The notes: generated by a model not told the origin, from the sequence alone. DNA of 64,000 nt from Ferrimonas marina (GCF_900129905.1 NZ_FQXG01000012.1:1-64000), one strand, 5' to 3'. Shown: positions 17,626 through 29,920, counted from the first letter of the stretch. Program-made: numbers and translations.

Positions 17626-19776
17626 ATGATTTATCAAAGTGCTTCTCTGCGCGTTGACTGGCTGGAGCCGGGCATTGCGCAGCTGTGTTTCGACGCTGCT
17701 GGTTCGGTCAATAAGTTCGACCGTGCCACCCTGTCTCAGTTTGAAGCGGCCCTGGATGCCCTGGCTCAGCAAGCCGACCTCAAGGGTCTGGTGCTGACCA
17801 GCGCTAAACCGGCCTTCATCGTTGGTGCCGACATCACCGAGTTCACCGCCCTGTTCGCTGGCAGCGACGAGGAGCTGATGCAGTGGCTGCAACAGGCCAA
17901 TGCCCCCTTCAACAAGCTGGAAGATCTGCCGGTCCCCACCGTGGCTGCGGTGAATGGCTTCGCCCTGGGTGGCGGCTGTGAGGCGATCCTGGCCTGTGAT
18001 CTGCGCATCGCCGATAGCACCGCCCGCATCGGCCTGCCCGAGGTGCAGTTGGGCCTGATCCCAGGCTTCGGCGGCACCGTGCGCCTGCCCCGTCTGATCG
18101 GCGCCGACAATGCGCTAGAGTGGATGACCCTGGGTAAGCCCAACAGACCGGAAGCTGCCCTGGCCGTGGGTGCCATCGATGCGGTGGTGCAGGACGACCT
18201 GCATGGCGCCGCCGTGGCCCTGGTCAAGCGCGCCATCGACGGCGACATCGACTGGCAGGCCCGCCGGGCCAAGAAACAGGCACCGCTGAACCTGTCCAAG
18301 ATCGAGGCGACCATGGCATTCACCACCGCCAAGGGCATGGTGGCGATGAAAGCCGGTCCCCATTACCCCTCCCCGCATGCCGCGGTGGCACTGGTCGAGC
18401 AAGCCGCCGGCTGCCACCGTGCTGAAGCCCTGGCGATCGAGCACCAAGCCTTCCTTAAGCTGGCCAAGACCGACGCCGCCAGCGCCATGATCGGCAACTT
18501 CCTCAATGACCAGTACGTCAAAGGCCTGGCCAAGAAAGCCGCCAAGGCGGGCACCCCGGTCAAGCAGGCCGCGGTACTGGGTGCCGGTATCATGGGCGGT
18601 GGCATCGCCTACCAGTCCGCCAGCAAGGGCGTACCGGCGGTGATGAAAGACATCGCCCAACCCGCACTGGAGCTGGGGCTGAACGAAGCGGCCAAGCTGC
18701 TGGGTAAGCAGGTTGAGCGCGGTCGCCTCAAGCCGGCCGCCATGGCCGGCGTGCTCAACAACATCGTCCCCACCCTGGATTACCCCGCCGTAGCCCACGC
18801 CGATGTGGTGGTGGAAGCGGTGGTGGAGAACCCCAAGGTGAAAGGCATGGTACTGGCCGAGACCGAAGCGGTCATCGGCGAGGACGCGGTGCTGACCTCC
18901 AACACCAGCACCATCTCCATCACCTCGTTGGCCGAGAACCTGAAGCGCCCAGAGCAGTTCTGTGGCATGCACTTCTTCAACCCGGTGCATCGCATGCCGC
19001 TGGTGGAGGTGATCCGCGGTGAAAAGACCTCGGATGAAACCGTCGCCAAGGTGGTAGCCTACGCCGCCCGCATCGGCAAGACCCCCATCGTGGTCAACGA
19101 CTGCCCCGGTTTCTTCGTCAACCGGGTGCTGTTCCCCTACCTGGCGGGCTTCAGCCTGATGGTCAAGGAAGGGATCGACTTCCAGCTGATCGACAAGGTG
19201 ATGAGCAAGCAGTTTGGCTGGCCCATGGGTCCGGCCTACCTGCTCGATGTGGTGGGGATCGACACCGCCCACCACTGCATCGACGTGATGGCCGAGGGCT
19301 TCCCGGAGCGGATGGCCAAGCTGGACAACGACCCGGTCGACCTGCTCTACAAGGCGGACCGCTACGGCCAGAAGAACGCCAAGGGCTTCTTCCAGTACGC
19401 CCCGGATCGCAAGGGCAAGCCGAAGAAGAGCGCCGATCCCGAGCTGATCGCCCAGCTGGCGCAGGCCTACGGCAGTGCCAAGGCAGTGGATGCCGAAACC
19501 ATCATCGCCCGCACCATGGTGCCGATGATCAACGAAACCGTGCGCTGCCTGGAGGAGGGGATCATCGCCACCCCGGCAGAGGGCGATATGGCCCTGATGT
19601 ACGGCCTGGGCTTCCCGCCGTTCCGCGGTGGGGTGTTCCGCTACCTGGATACCCTTGGCCTGGACCGCTTCGTCGCCATGGCCGACGACCTGGCTCACCT
19701 GGGCCCGCTCTACCAGGTAACCGACAAACTGCGCGCCATGGCCGCCGATGGCCAGCGTTTCTATCAGGGACAGTAA
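17626..19776 (+). CDS. fadB: fatty acid oxidation complex subunit alpha
   Basis: Bifunctional enoyl-CoA hydratase / 3-hydroxyacyl-CoA dehydrogenase with associated isomerase activities, 716 residues. Hydratase domain (about 1-310) with the two catalytic Glu in [10 protein letters not shown] and [10 protein letters not shown]; dehydrogenase with [13 protein letters not shown] (NAD loop, about 315) and [13 protein letters not shown] holding the catalytic His; two C-terminal helical domains. ATG 17626 behind AAGGA; the open frame extends 12 codons upstream without family similarity. fadA begins 6 bp after the stop. Confidence 0.97.
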   Translation: MIYQSASLRVDWLEPGIAQLCFDAAGSVNKFDRATLSQFEAALDALAQQADLKGLVLTSAKPAFIVGADITEFTALFAGSDEELMQWLQQANAPFNKLEDLPVPTVAAVNGFALGGGCEAILACDLRIADSTARIGLPEVQLGLIPGFGGTVRLPRLIGADNALEWMTLGKPNRPEAALAVGAIDAVVQDDLHGAAVALVKRAIDGDIDWQARRAKKQAPLNLSKIEATMAFTTAKGMVAMKAGPHYPSPHAAVALVEQAAGCHRAEALAIEHQAFLKLAKTDAASAMIGNFLNDQYVKGLAKKAAKAGTPVKQAAVLGAGIMGGGIAYQSASKGVPAVMKDIAQPALELGLNEAAKLLGKQVERGRLKPAAMAGVLNNIVPTLDYPAVAHADVVVEAVVENPKVKGMVLAETEAVIGEDAVLTSNTSTISITSLAENLKRPEQFCGMHFFNPVHRMPLVEVIRGEKTSDETVAKVVAYAARIGKTPIVVNDCPGFFVNRVLFPYLAGFSLMVKEGIDFQLIDKVMSKQFGWPMGPAYLLDVVGIDTAHHCIDVMAEGFPERMAKLDNDPVDLLYKADRYGQKNAKGFFQYAPDRKGKPKKSADPELIAQLAQAYGSAKAVDAETIIARTMVPMINETVRCLEEGIIATPAEGDMALMYGLGFPPFRGGVFRYLDTLGLDRFVAMADDLAHLGPLYQVTDKLRAMAADGQRFYQGQ

Positions 19777-20952
<1,176 letters not shown>

Positions 20953-20973
20953 TCCGCCATCCCACCTAGATAA

Positions 20974-20998
20974 GGGGCACCTTCGGGTGCCCCTTTTT
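20974..20998 (+). terminator. terminator of fadBA
   Basis: Perfect 8-bp stem GGGGCACC/GGTGCCCC with a TTCG tetraloop and five T residues, 22 bp after the fadA stop. Confidence 0.92.
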
Positions 20999-21040
20999 GT
21001 TGCCGAGATCACTTTGCTAAGCTCAAAAAATGCACAGCGG

Positions 21041-21068
21041 TTGAATCTGGTTAACAGGGGCGTATGAT
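21041..21068 (+). promoter_or_regulatory. candidate tusA promoter
   Basis: TTGAAT (21041-21046), 16-bp spacer, TATGAT (21063-21068), 30 bp before the tusA start and after the fadBA terminator. Confidence 0.55.
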
Positions 21069-21098
21069 TGGCGCCCTGCCGTTGTTAGGGGAACCACC

Positions 21099-21344
21099 AT
21101 GTCCGATCAGTTTGCCACCGTTGAACACACTCTGGATGCCTTGGGTCTGCGCTGTCCCGAGCCGGTGATGATGGTGCGTAAAACCGTGCGTAAGATGGCC
21201 GAGGGAGAAACCCTGCTGGTCACCGCCGACGATCCCTCCACCACCCGCGATATCCCCAGCTTCTGTCGTTTCATGGATCACACCCTGGTGGCCAGTGAGA
21301 CCGACAATGCTCCCTACCGCTACGTGATCCGCAAGGGCCGATAA
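21099..21344 (+). CDS. tusA: sulfur carrier protein TusA
   Basis: 81 residues. The conserved [15 protein letters not shown] motif has the persulfide-carrying Cys19. TusA passes sulfur from IscS to TusBCD/MnmA for 2-thiouridine in tRNA and to other pathways. Ribosome site AGGGGAA precedes ATG 21099. Monocistronic by appearance. Confidence 0.92.
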   Translation: MSDQFATVEHTLDALGLRCPEPVMMVRKTVRKMAEGETLLVTADDPSTTRDIPSFCRFMDHTLVASETDNAPYRYVIRKGR

Positions 21345-21462
21345 GCGCCCCACCCGGTACAATCAGCAAACACCTTGTTACGGCCCCACTCTTCCGGCGG
21401 CCGCCCCCTGTTGTTACTATCCGGTGAGCAATCAGAGCACACCTATAACAACAGGGACCATT

Positions 21463-24400
21463 ATGTTAACGCGACGACCTTTGACGCTGGCGGTAGTGAT
21501 CGCCGGTTTGCTGGCTTCGCCCGGTTACGGCGAAGAAACCTCCGACGCCCCGCAATGGAACGTTAATCAGCCGCAAGGCCCGCTGCAGAGCATCAGCATC
21601 GATGTCCAGCGCGGCACCTGGATGAACGTCGACGTCAGCCCGGATGGCAAAACCCTGGTGTTCGATCTGCTGGGGGATATCTACACCCTGCCGATGGACG
21701 GTGGTGACGCTACCCCCCTGGTCAAGGGCATCGCCTGGCACATGCAGCCCACCTTCAGTCCGGACGGCAAACGCATCGCCTTCACCTCGGACCAGGACGG
21801 TGGCGATAACCTATGGACCGTCAACCTGGATGGCAGCGACCCCCAGCCGGTCACCAGCGAGAATTTCCGTCTGCTCAACAGCCCCGCCTGGAGCCCGGAC
21901 GGCCAATACCTGATCGGCCGTAAGCACTACACCGCCCGCCGCAGCCTCGGTGCCGGTGAGGTATGGATGTACCACGTGGGTGGCGGTGAAGGGATCAAGA
22001 TCACCACCCGGGAGAACGATCAGAAAGACCTGGGCGAGCCGGCCTTCTCCCCGGATGGCCGCTACATCTACTTCTCCCAGGACGCCACCCCGGGCAAGAC
22101 CTTCCACTACTCCAAGGACTCGGTGAAGGGGATCTACAAGATTAAGCGCTACGACCGCCAGACCGGCGAGATCGAGGTGCTGCTGGAGGGCACCGGTGGT
22201 GCCATTCGCCCTACCCCCAGCCCTGACGGTCGCTACCTGGCCTACGTCGCCCGGGATGGCTTCCAAAGTGCGCTCTACCTCTATGACCTGGTCTCTGGGG
22301 AGCGGCGCAAGCTGTATGACCGCCTGGACCGGGACATGCAGGAGACCTGGGCGATCCACGGTGTCTACCCCACCCTGAGCTGGACGCCCGACAACAGCGC
22401 CCTGGTGTTCTGGGCCGGTGGTCAGATCCAGCGCCTCGATGTCGTCTCCGGCAACGTCCGCACCATCCCCTTCCACGTGCAGACCGAGAAGCAGGTACAG
22501 CCGACGGTGCGCTACGCCCAGGACCTGGACCAGAGTGAATTCAACGCCAAGATGCTGCGTCAGATGCAGGTGTCTCCGGATGGCAAACAGCTGGTGTTCG
22601 AGGCGCTGGGTAAGATCTGGATCCAATCCCTGCCGGACGGCAAACCGCAGCGACTGACCAAGCAGGATGGCGACTTCGAACTGTTCCCCACCTTCTCCCG
22701 GGATGGCAAGAAACTGGCCTACACCCGTTGGAATGACCAGGAGCAAGGCAAGGTCGTGGTGCGGGACCTGCGCCGCAAGCGTGACACCGTGGTGACCACT
22801 GAGCCGGGCAAGTACATCGAGCCTGCCTTCTCCCCGGACGGAGAGACCCTGGTGTTCCGTCGCACCAAGGGTTACTACATCACCCCCCGCTCCTGGAACC
22901 GGGAGCCGGGGCTGTATGCGGTAGACCTGACCGATAAGAAGGCACAGCCAGAGCGGATCAGCAAACGTGGCAGCGTGCCGCACTTTGGCCAGGACAGTGA
23001 GCGGGTGTTCTTCAGCACCTACCATGAAGGCAAGCCCGCCCTGGCCAGCATCGGCCTCAATGGCTTCGAGGAGCGAGTGCATTTCACCTCGGACCATGCC
23101 ACCGAGTTCCACGTGTCGCCGGATGGCGAGCACCTGGCCTTTGCCGAGCGCTTCAAGGTGTTCATCACCCCGATGGCCCAACACGGCGGCACCCTCAAAA
23201 TCGGCCCCAATGGTGGTGGCCTGCCTGTGAAACAACTGTCTGAGCGCGCCGGCGAGCAGATCAGCTGGAGCGGTGACAGCGCCAGCCTCTACTGGAACCT
23301 GGGACCGGAGCTGTTCACGGTGCAGCTGGATGGCTTGTTCACCCCGGGCCAATCCCTGGAGGTGGAAGCCAAACGTCAGCCTATCACCCTGCCGGCCCAG
23401 GCGGATGTTCCACGTGGAACCGTGGCCTTTGTCGGTGGCCGAGTGATCACCATGGAGGGTGACCAGGTGCTGGAGAACGCCACCGTGGTGGTGGAGGGCA
23501 ACAAGATCACCGCAGTGGGTCAGGACGTGGCCGTGCCCAAGGGCGCCCAGGTGATCAACATCGAGGGCAAGACCCTGATGCCCGGACTGTTCGATGCCCA
23601 TGCCCACGGTGCCCAGGGGCAGGATGAGATCATCCCACAGCAAAACTGGATCAACTACGCCAGCCTGGCGCTGGGGGTAACCAGCATCCACGATCCCTCC
23701 AATGACACCACACAAGTGTTTGCCGCCAGTGAGCTGCAAAAAGCGGGTGAGATCGTCGGCCCACGCATCTTCTCCACCGGCACCATCCTCTACGGTGCCG
23801 ACGGCCCGGGCTACACCGCCCACATCGACAGCCTGGAGGACGCCAAGTTCCACCTGTCCCGCCTCAAGGCGGTGGGGGCGTTCAGCGTCAAGAGCTACAA
23901 CCAGCCCCGCCGTAACCAGCGCCAGCAGGTGATTGCCGCGGCTCGGGAGCTGGAGATGATGGTGGTACCGGAGGGGGGCTCGCTGCTGCAGCACAACCTC
24001 ACCATGATCGCCGATGGTCACACCGGCATCGAGCATGCCCTGCCGGTGGCGTCGCTCTACGACGACATCCAGCAGTTCTGGTCGCAAACCGAGGTGGGCT
24101 ACACCCCAACCCTGGTGGTGGCCTACGGTGGGATCTGGGGTGAGAACTATTGGTACGACAAGACCGAGGTGTGGAACCACCCTCGCCTCTCCAGCTACGT
24201 GCCCCAGGACATCCTGCGCAGCCGCTCGATGCGTCGACCGACGGCACCGGATGAGCACTACAACCACTTCAACGTGGCCCGCATCGCCAAAGAGGTGGGT
24301 CAACTTGGGGTGAAGAGCCAGATCGGTGCCCATGGCCAGCGTGAGGGGCTCGGCGCCCACTGGGAGATCTGGATGTTCGCCCAGGGCGGCATGAACAACC

Positions 24401-24654
24401 TGGAGGCGTTGAAAACCGCCACCATCAACCCGGCCATCCACTTCGGCATGGACCACCAGTTGGGCTCCATCACCGAGGGTAAACTGGCGGACATCGTGGT
24501 GATCGACGGCAACCCGCTGGACAACATCCGGGTCAGCGACCAGGTCAGCCACACCATGGTCAATGGCCGACTCTACGACGCCGAGACCATGAACCGGATC
24601 GATGGCCAGGGTGCCCAGCGCCAGGCGTTCTTCTTCGAGAACCCCAAGCTGTAA
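21463..24654 (+). CDS. exported TolB-like beta-propeller / amidohydrolase fusion protein
   Basis: 1063 residues from ATG 21463 (GGGACC upstream). Signal peptide MLTRRPLTLAVVIAGLLASPGYG. Residues about 40-620 hold many WD40/PD40 blades, each with SPDGKxLxF-like repeats as in TolB and prolyl oligopeptidase propellers. From about 660 to the end is an amidohydrolase: metal motif DAHAHG at about 710, IEHALPV, IGAHGQREGLGAHWE, and the C-terminal GSITEGKLADIVVIDGNPLDN strand. Substrate unknown; cyclic peptide or amide cleavage outside the cytoplasm is plausible. The gene also carries a parS-like 16-mer at 23406. Confidence 0.85.
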   Translation: MLTRRPLTLAVVIAGLLASPGYGEETSDAPQWNVNQPQGPLQSISIDVQRGTWMNVDVSPDGKTLVFDLLGDIYTLPMDGGDATPLVKGIAWHMQPTFSPDGKRIAFTSDQDGGDNLWTVNLDGSDPQPVTSENFRLLNSPAWSPDGQYLIGRKHYTARRSLGAGEVWMYHVGGGEGIKITTRENDQKDLGEPAFSPDGRYIYFSQDATPGKTFHYSKDSVKGIYKIKRYDRQTGEIEVLLEGTGGAIRPTPSPDGRYLAYVARDGFQSALYLYDLVSGERRKLYDRLDRDMQETWAIHGVYPTLSWTPDNSALVFWAGGQIQRLDVVSGNVRTIPFHVQTEKQVQPTVRYAQDLDQSEFNAKMLRQMQVSPDGKQLVFEALGKIWIQSLPDGKPQRLTKQDGDFELFPTFSRDGKKLAYTRWNDQEQGKVVVRDLRRKRDTVVTTEPGKYIEPAFSPDGETLVFRRTKGYYITPRSWNREPGLYAVDLTDKKAQPERISKRGSVPHFGQDSERVFFSTYHEGKPALASIGLNGFEERVHFTSDHATEFHVSPDGEHLAFAERFKVFITPMAQHGGTLKIGPNGGGLPVKQLSERAGEQISWSGDSASLYWNLGPELFTVQLDGLFTPGQSLEVEAKRQPITLPAQADVPRGTVAFVGGRVITMEGDQVLENATVVVEGNKITAVGQDVAVPKGAQVINIEGKTLMPGLFDAHAHGAQGQDEIIPQQNWINYASLALGVTSIHDPSNDTTQVFAASELQKAGEIVGPRIFSTGTILYGADGPGYTAHIDSLEDAKFHLSRLKAVGAFSVKSYNQPRRNQRQQVIAAARELEMMVVPEGGSLLQHNLTMIADGHTGIEHALPVASLYDDIQQFWSQTEVGYTPTLVVAYGGIWGENYWYDKTEVWNHPRLSSYVPQDILRSRSMRRPTAPDEHYNHFNVARIAKEVGQLGVKSQIGAHGQREGLGAHWEIWMFAQGGMNNLEALKTATINPAIHFGMDHQLGSITEGKLADIVVIDGNPLDNIRVSDQVSHTMVNGRLYDAETMNRIDGQGAQRQAFFFENPKL
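23406..23421. promoter_or_regulatory. parS-like site (coding-embedded)
   Basis: TGTTCCACGTGGAACC: 15 of 16 bases match the palindromic parS consensus TGTTCCACGTGGAACA. It lies between the propeller and amidohydrolase coding regions, about 17.6 kb left of oriC. ParA/ParB are encoded at 44-46 kb. Confidence 0.7.
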
Positions 24655-24671
24655 CGTCTACCGTCATCAAC

Positions 24672-24706
24672 AAAAAACGGGCCCAATGGGGCCCGTTTTG
24701 TTTTTT
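24672..24706. terminator. bidirectional terminator between amidohydrolase and tag genes
   Basis: Perfect stem ACGGGCCC/GGGCCCGT with a four-base loop, A-run before and T-runs after, so U-rich tails occur on both strands between two convergent genes. Confidence 0.9.
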
Positions 24707-24714
24707 GCCGCTGC

Positions 24715-25284
24715 CTATTGCTGGCACTCCTGGTGCTGGGGACATTGCACCAGGTGGTCGTTCACCATCCCCACCGCCTGCATAAAGGCGTAGCAGATGG
24801 TAGTACCGACGAAATTGAATCCCGCCTTCTTCAGCGCCTTGCTCATGGCATCCGACTCCGGCGTCGAGGTCGGCACCTCAGCCATGCTGTGCCATTGGTT
24901 CACCTTGGGGGCCCCACCGACAAAACCCCACAAGAAGGCACTGAAATCCACCCCCTGTTGCTGTAGCGCCAGGTAGGCCCGGGCATTCTTGATGATGCTG
25001 TTCACCTTCAGGCGATTGCGCACGATGCCCGGGTCCTGTAGCAACTGCTCGACCTTGGCCTCGTCGTATTGGGCGATAAGCTCCGGGTTAAAGTCATCAA
25101 AGGCGGCGCGATAACTCTCGGTCTTGCGCAGGATAATGAGCCAGGATAACCCCGCCTGCTGGCCATCGAGGCAAAGCTTCTCGAACAGCGCCAGCGGGTC
25201 ATACTCCGGCCGCCCCCACTGGGTATCATGGTATGCCACATACTGGGGATCGGTACCGCACCAGGGGCAGCGCTGCGAATCCAT
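24715..25284 (-). CDS. tag: DNA-3-methyladenine glycosylase I
   Basis: Base-excision enzyme removing 3-methyladenine. 189 residues; RCPWCGTDP and AYHDTQWGRP at the N-terminus and VNDHLVQCPQH at the C-terminus provide the Cys/His zinc site, and DGQQAGLSWLIILRK and KKAGFNFVGTTICYAFMQA are family blocks. tag divergent from glyQ is a common gammaproteobacterial arrangement. Confidence 0.95.
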   Translation of the reverse strand: MDSQRCPWCGTDPQYVAYHDTQWGRPEYDPLALFEKLCLDGQQAGLSWLIILRKTESYRAAFDDFNPELIAQYDEAKVEQLLQDPGIVRNRLKVNSIIKNARAYLALQQQGVDFSAFLWGFVGGAPKVNQWHSMAEVPTSTPESDAMSKALKKAGFNFVGTTICYAFMQAVGMVNDHLVQCPQHQECQQ

Positions 25285-25359
25285 AAGCCTTTCTCCTTGC
25301 TGATCTTAACCGGGCTGGCCACGTTAAAATTTAACCTACATTCGACCCAGACCACAGGG

Positions 25360-25365
25360 TATAAT
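25360..25365 (+). promoter_or_regulatory. candidate glyQS -10 element
   Basis: Perfect TATAAT 45 bp upstream of glyQ in the 125-bp tag-glyQ gap. No convincing -35 at the right spacing. Confidence 0.4.
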
Positions 25366-25409
25366 TCTCCCCATTTACCGAAATCCACACCGCATTCAGG
25401 TGAGATCCC

Positions 25410-26321
25410 ATGCATAAGTACGATACCCAAACCTTCCAGGGCCTGATCCTGGCTCTGCAGGACTACTGGGCCCAGCAAGGCTGTGCCGTGGTACAGCCGC
25501 TGGATATGGAAGTTGGCGCCGGCACCTCCCACCCGCTGACCTGCCTGCGGGCACTGGGCCCGGAGCCCTTTGCCGCTGCCTACGTCCAGCCGTCCCGTCG
25601 CCCCACCGACGGCCGCTATGGCGAAAACCCCAACCGCCTGCAGCACTACTACCAGTTCCAGGTGATCATGAAGCCCTCTCCGGACAACATTCAGGAACTC
25701 TACCTGGGCTCACTGAAGGCAATTGGCATGGATCCCGAGATTCATGACATCCGCTTCGTGGAAGACAACTGGGAGAACCCGACCCTGGGTGCCTGGGGTC
25801 TGGGCTGGGAAGTTTGGCTCAACGGTATGGAGGTGACCCAGTTCACCTACTTCCAGCAGGTGGGCGGCCTGGAGTGTAAGCCGGTAACCGGCGAGATCAC
25901 CTACGGCTTGGAGCGCCTGGCGATGTACGTGCAGGGCGTCGACAGCGTGTACGACTTGGTGTGGGCCGACGGGCCGTTCGGTCGCATCACCTACGGTGAT
26001 GTGTTCCACCAGAACGAGGTCGAGCAATCCACCTACAACTTCGAGCACGCCGACGTGGACTTCCTGTTCGGCTACTTCGAGCAGTGCGAGAAGGAGTGCC
26101 AACACCTGCTGGGTCTGGAAAAGCCCCTGCCGCTGCCGGCCTACGAGCGCATTCTGGATGCGGGCCACGCCTTCAACCTGCTGGATGCCCGCAAGGCGAT
26201 CTCGGTGACCGAGCGTCAGCGCTACATCCTGCGCATTCGCACCATGACCAAGGCCGTGGCCGAAGCCTACTACGCCTCCCGTGAAGCCCTCGGCTTCCCC
26301 ATGTGCAAGCCGAAGCAGTGA
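25410..26321 (+). CDS. glyQ: glycyl-tRNA synthetase alpha subunit
   Basis: Catalytic class II subunit of the alpha2beta2 enzyme, 303 residues. [18 protein letters not shown] start, [18 protein letters not shown] and [20 protein letters not shown] are diagnostic. glyS follows after 7 bp. Confidence 0.98.
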   Translation: MHKYDTQTFQGLILALQDYWAQQGCAVVQPLDMEVGAGTSHPLTCLRALGPEPFAAAYVQPSRRPTDGRYGENPNRLQHYYQFQVIMKPSPDNIQELYLGSLKAIGMDPEIHDIRFVEDNWENPTLGAWGLGWEVWLNGMEVTQFTYFQQVGGLECKPVTGEITYGLERLAMYVQGVDSVYDLVWADGPFGRITYGDVFHQNEVEQSTYNFEHADVDFLFGYFEQCEKECQHLLGLEKPLPLPAYERILDAGHAFNLLDARKAISVTERQRYILRIRTMTKAVAEAYYASREALGFPMCKPKQ

Positions 26322-26328
26322 GACAACA

Positions 26329-28422
26329 ATGACCGAACAAGTATTCCTGGTTGAGATCGGCACCGAAGAGCTGCCGCCCAAAGCCCTGCGCACCCTGGCA
26401 GAGTCCTTTGCCGCCAACCTGACCGAGGGCCTGGACAAGGCCGAGCTGCCTCACGGTGCGGTGGAGTGGTTCGCCTCTCCCCGTCGTCTGGCCATCAAGG
26501 TTGCTGATCTGGCCGCCGCCCAGCCGGACAAGATCGTCGAGAAGCGTGGCCCGGCCACCAAGGCGGCATTTGATGCCGATGGTAACCCCACCAAGGCCGC
26601 CGAAGGCTGGGCCCGTGGCTGCGGTATTACCGTGGCCGAAGCCGGCCGCCTGAGCACCGACAAGGGCGAGTGGCTGCTGCACAAGGCCGAGGTGAAGGGT
26701 CAGCCGGTCCAAAGCCTGCTGCCGGAGCTGGTGGCCCAGGCCCTGGCCAGGTTGCCTATCCCCAAGCCGATGCGTTGGGGCGACTACGACACTCAGTTTA
26801 TCCGCCCGGTGAAAACCGTCACCCTGCTGTTTGGCAGTGAGTCCATTGACGCCACTATCCTGGGGGTACAAAGCGGCACCACCCTGCAGGGCCACCGCTT
26901 CATGGGTGAGCAAACACTCACTATCGATTCTGCTGAACAGTATCCGCAGTGCCTGCTGGACGGCAACTACGTGGTCGCCGACTACGAGGCCCGTAAGGCC
27001 AAGATCAAGACCGATCTGGAAGCCGCTGCGGCGGAGATCGGCGGCATCGCCGATATGGACGACGAGCTGCTGGAGGAGGTGACCTCCCTGGTCGAGTGGC
27101 CTGTCGTACTGATCGCCGAGTTCGAGCCGGAGTTCCTCAAGGTGCCCGCCGAAGCCCTGGTCTACACCATGAAAGGCGACCAGAAGTACTTCCCGGTTTA
27201 CGATGCCGACGGCAAACTGCTGCCCAAGTTCATCTTTGTCTCCAACATCGAGTCCAAGGATCCCCGCCAGGTGATCGAGGGCAACGAGAAGGTGGTACGG
27301 CCTCGCCTGGCCGACGCCGAGTTCTTCTTTAACACCGACAAGAAGCAGAAGCTGATCGACCAGCTGCCGCGTCTTGAGAGCGTGCTGTTCCAGAAGCAGC
27401 TGGGCACGCTGAAGGACAAGACCGACCGGATCCAGGGCATGGCCGCCCACGTGGCCAAGCTGATCGGTGCCAACGAGGAGCACGCCTCCCGCGCCGGTCT
27501 GTTGTCCAAGTGTGACCTGATGACCAACATGGTGTTCGAGTTTACTGACACCCAGGGGATCATGGGCATGCACTACGCTCGCCACGATGGTGAAGCGGAA
27601 GAGGTCGCTGTGGCCCTGAACGAGCAGTACCAGCCGCGCTACGCCGGTGACGAGCTGCCCGGCAGCGGCGTCGCCCAGGCACTGGCCATCGCCGACAAGA
27701 TGGATTCCCTGGTGGGGATCTTTGGCATCGGCCAGCCGCCCAAGGCAGACCGCGACCCCTTCGCGTTGCGTCGTGCCGCCATCGGTGTACTGCGTATCGC
27801 GGTAGAGAAAGAGCTGCCGCTGGACCTGTTCGACCTGGCTGCCTACAGCTACAGCCTGTTCGCCGAGCAGGGCAAGCTGGAGAATGACCCCAAGCACGCC
27901 GTGCAGGTGTGTGACCAGGTGGTCGACTTCATGCTGGCGCGCTTCCGCGCCTGGTACCAGGAAGCCGGCTTCCCCGCCGACGTGATCCAGGCGGTACTGG
28001 CCCTGCGCCCCACCCGTCCGTTGGACTTCGATCAACGGGTCAAGGCGATGCAGCACTTCCGCTCCCTCGACGCCGCAGAAGCCCTGGCAGCGGCCAACAA
28101 GCGTGTGGGTAATATCCTGGCCAAGGTTGACGGCGAGATTGCCGACAGCGTCGATGCCGGCCTGCTGCAGGAGGATGCCGAGAAGGCACTGGCCACCAAG
28201 CTGTCCGAGGTAGCCCAGGCCATCACCCCGCTCTACGCCAATGGCGACTACCAGGCTGGCCTGGTGAAGCTGGCCGAGCTGCGTGAGTCGGTCGACCAGT
28301 TCTTCGATAACGTGATGGTGAACGCCGAGGATCCGGCCCTGCGTGCCAACCGCCAGGCCCTGCTCAAGCAACTGCGCAGCCTGTTCATGCAGGTGGGGGA
28401 TATCTCCCTGCTGCAGCAGTAA
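26329..28422 (+). CDS. glyS: glycyl-tRNA synthetase beta subunit
   Basis: 697 residues from ATG 26329 ([20 protein letters not shown]). The tRNA-recognition subunit with an HD-like domain and a C-terminal DALR-like anticodon-binding domain (about residues 580-680). Cotranscribed with glyQ; the open frame continues 16 codons upstream into the glyQ 3' end and is not used. Confidence 0.97.
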   Translation: MTEQVFLVEIGTEELPPKALRTLAESFAANLTEGLDKAELPHGAVEWFASPRRLAIKVADLAAAQPDKIVEKRGPATKAAFDADGNPTKAAEGWARGCGITVAEAGRLSTDKGEWLLHKAEVKGQPVQSLLPELVAQALARLPIPKPMRWGDYDTQFIRPVKTVTLLFGSESIDATILGVQSGTTLQGHRFMGEQTLTIDSAEQYPQCLLDGNYVVADYEARKAKIKTDLEAAAAEIGGIADMDDELLEEVTSLVEWPVVLIAEFEPEFLKVPAEALVYTMKGDQKYFPVYDADGKLLPKFIFVSNIESKDPRQVIEGNEKVVRPRLADAEFFFNTDKKQKLIDQLPRLESVLFQKQLGTLKDKTDRIQGMAAHVAKLIGANEEHASRAGLLSKCDLMTNMVFEFTDTQGIMGMHYARHDGEAEEVAVALNEQYQPRYAGDELPGSGVAQALAIADKMDSLVGIFGIGQPPKADRDPFALRRAAIGVLRIAVEKELPLDLFDLAAYSYSLFAEQGKLENDPKHAVQVCDQVVDFMLARFRAWYQEAGFPADVIQAVLALRPTRPLDFDQRVKAMQHFRSLDAAEALAAANKRVGNILAKVDGEIADSVDAGLLQEDAEKALATKLSEVAQAITPLYANGDYQAGLVKLAELRESVDQFFDNVMVNAEDPALRANRQALLKQLRSLFMQVGDISLLQQ

Positions 28423-28441
28423 CACACTGCATCGAAAACGC

Positions 28442-28470
28442 AAAAAGGCCACCGCGAAGGTGGCCTTTTT
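28442..28470 (+). terminator. terminator of glyQS
   Basis: Stem AAAAAGGCCACC/GGTGGCCTTTTT with a five-base loop ending in a T-run, 20 bp after glyS. Confidence 0.92.
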
Positions 28471-28800
28471 TATTGCTTCCAAATGCCGATGGCAGAACGG
28501 AACACACCTGGAGGGAAACCGGGGCGACGATATCTCGCCAATCACTTTCTCCGCATGCGTTCGCTGTGGACGTGACTTTCAGGTATTCCAGACAGAATAT
28601 CGCAGATCCAGCGCGCCGTGACCCTCTGGATTGTCCTGATTTCGGGAATTGATGTTTAAGCGAAAATGATTGGCTCTCGGATGGAACTGCCTATAATGCC
28701 CAAAACCGGTGCGCACGCTAATTTCTGGCGGGTTTGTGCTGGTTGCTCCCCTTCCAGTCGACCCGCTTCTCATGAACTCTGTTGTAGATCGGGAAAGACC
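28471..28800 (+). promoter_or_regulatory. guaC upstream region with promoter
   Basis: 330 bp without a gene. Promoter TTGGCT (28670-28675), 16-bp spacer, perfect TATAAT (28692-28697), giving a 5' leader of about 95 nt. GGAAAG at 28791-28796 is the ribosome site. I see no purine riboswitch core or PurR-type palindrome; the first 190 bp hold nothing recognisable. Confidence 0.6.
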
Positions 28801-29838
28801 ATGCACATTGAAGCTGACATCAAACTGGGATTCAAAGACGTCCTGTTTCGCCCCAAACGCTCCACCCTTAAGAGCCGCTCCGAGGTGGATATCCGCCGTA
28901 CCTTCCAATTCAAGCACGCCGAAGATGAATGGACCGGGGTACCGGTCATCGCGGCCAATATGGACACCGTCGGCACCTTTGCCATGGCCGAGGCCCTGGC
29001 GCAGCACGAGATGCTGACCGCCCTGCACAAGCACTACAGCGTCGAGGAGTGGGCCCAGTGGCTGGCGACCCAACCCGACAGCATCTATCAACACATCATG
29101 GTTTCCACTGGCACCTCCGACAGCGACTTTGCCAAGCTGGAGACCCTGTTCGCCAATCACCCCCAGCTGCGCTTCATCTGCGTGGATGTGGCCAACGGCT
29201 ACCAGCAGGCCTTCGTCGACTTTATTCGCCGGGTGCGGGCGACCTTCCCCACTAAGGTGATCCTGGCCGGTAACGTGGTCACTGGTGAGATGGTGGAGGA
29301 GCTGATCCTCAGCGGCGCCGACATCGTCAAGGTGGGGATCGGTCCAGGCTCGGTATGTACCACTCGGGTCAAGACCGGGGTGGGCTACCCCCAACTGTCT
29401 GCCGTGATTGAGTGCGCAGACTCCGCCCATGGCCTTGGCGGCCAGATCGTGTCCGATGGCGGCTGTGCCAGTGCCGGTGATGTCTCCAAGGCCTTTGGTG
29501 GTGGTGCCGACTTTGTCATGATCGGCGGCATGTTTGCCGGCCACGAAGAGAGCGGTGGCGAGCTGGTGGAGAAGCACGGCAAGCCGATGATGCAGTTCTA
29601 CGGCATGAGCTCTGACACCGCGATGAATAAGCACGCCGGTGGGGTCGCCAACTACCGGGCCTCCGAGGGTAAGACAGTGCTGGTGCCCTTCCGTGGTGCG
29701 GTAGAGAACACGGTCCAGGACATCCTCGGCGGTGTCCGTTCTACCTGCACCTACGTGGGGGCCGCCAAGCTGAAGGAGCTGACCAAGCGCACCACCTTCA
29801 TCCGGGTGCAGGAGCAGGAGAACCGGATCTACAGCTGA
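28801..29838 (+). CDS. guaC: GMP reductase
   Basis: NADPH-dependent deamination of GMP to IMP in purine salvage. 345 residues, an IMPDH-like TIM barrel without CBS domains. [12 protein letters not shown] contains the catalytic Cys, with [35 protein letters not shown] and [12 protein letters not shown] following. ATG 28801 chosen by family alignment; an upstream extension of 45 codons contains the promoter. Monocistronic. Confidence 0.96.
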   Translation: MHIEADIKLGFKDVLFRPKRSTLKSRSEVDIRRTFQFKHAEDEWTGVPVIAANMDTVGTFAMAEALAQHEMLTALHKHYSVEEWAQWLATQPDSIYQHIMVSTGTSDSDFAKLETLFANHPQLRFICVDVANGYQQAFVDFIRRVRATFPTKVILAGNVVTGEMVEELILSGADIVKVGIGPGSVCTTRVKTGVGYPQLSAVIECADSAHGLGGQIVSDGGCASAGDVSKAFGGGADFVMIGGMFAGHEESGGELVEKHGKPMMQFYGMSSDTAMNKHAGGVANYRASEGKTVLVPFRGAVENTVQDILGGVRSTCTYVGAAKLKELTKRTTFIRVQEQENRIYS

Positions 29839-29856
29839 ACCTGCTCAGCCCCCTGA

Positions 29857-29872
29857 TGTTTCACGTGAAACA
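29857..29872. promoter_or_regulatory. parS: parS site
   Basis: TGTTTCACGTGAAACA, a perfect 16-bp palindrome matching the bacterial parS consensus. Located just after guaC. An identical copy lies at 30243. Confidence 0.9.
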
Positions 29873-29890
29873 TCAAGCTCAACTGTTCAA

Positions 29891-29920
29891 AGGCGAAGGC
29901 TTAATAGCCCTCGCCTTTTT
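29891..29920 (+). terminator. terminator of guaC
   Basis: AGGCGA and TCGCCT arms with an inner GGC/GCC helix and a TTTTT tail, immediately after the parS site. Confidence 0.75.

Noticed and set aside
21811-24552. 913-codon open frame antisense to the amidohydrolase gene
   Set aside because: Shadow frame, low-complexity His/Gly/Leu-rich translation and no start signal.
26173-28545. 790-codon open frame antisense to glyS
   Set aside because: Shadow of glyS; no family resemblance.
28471-28800. Purine riboswitch in front of guaC
   Set aside because: No conserved three-way-junction core could be found by eye; only a sigma70-type promoter and a plain leader are visible.
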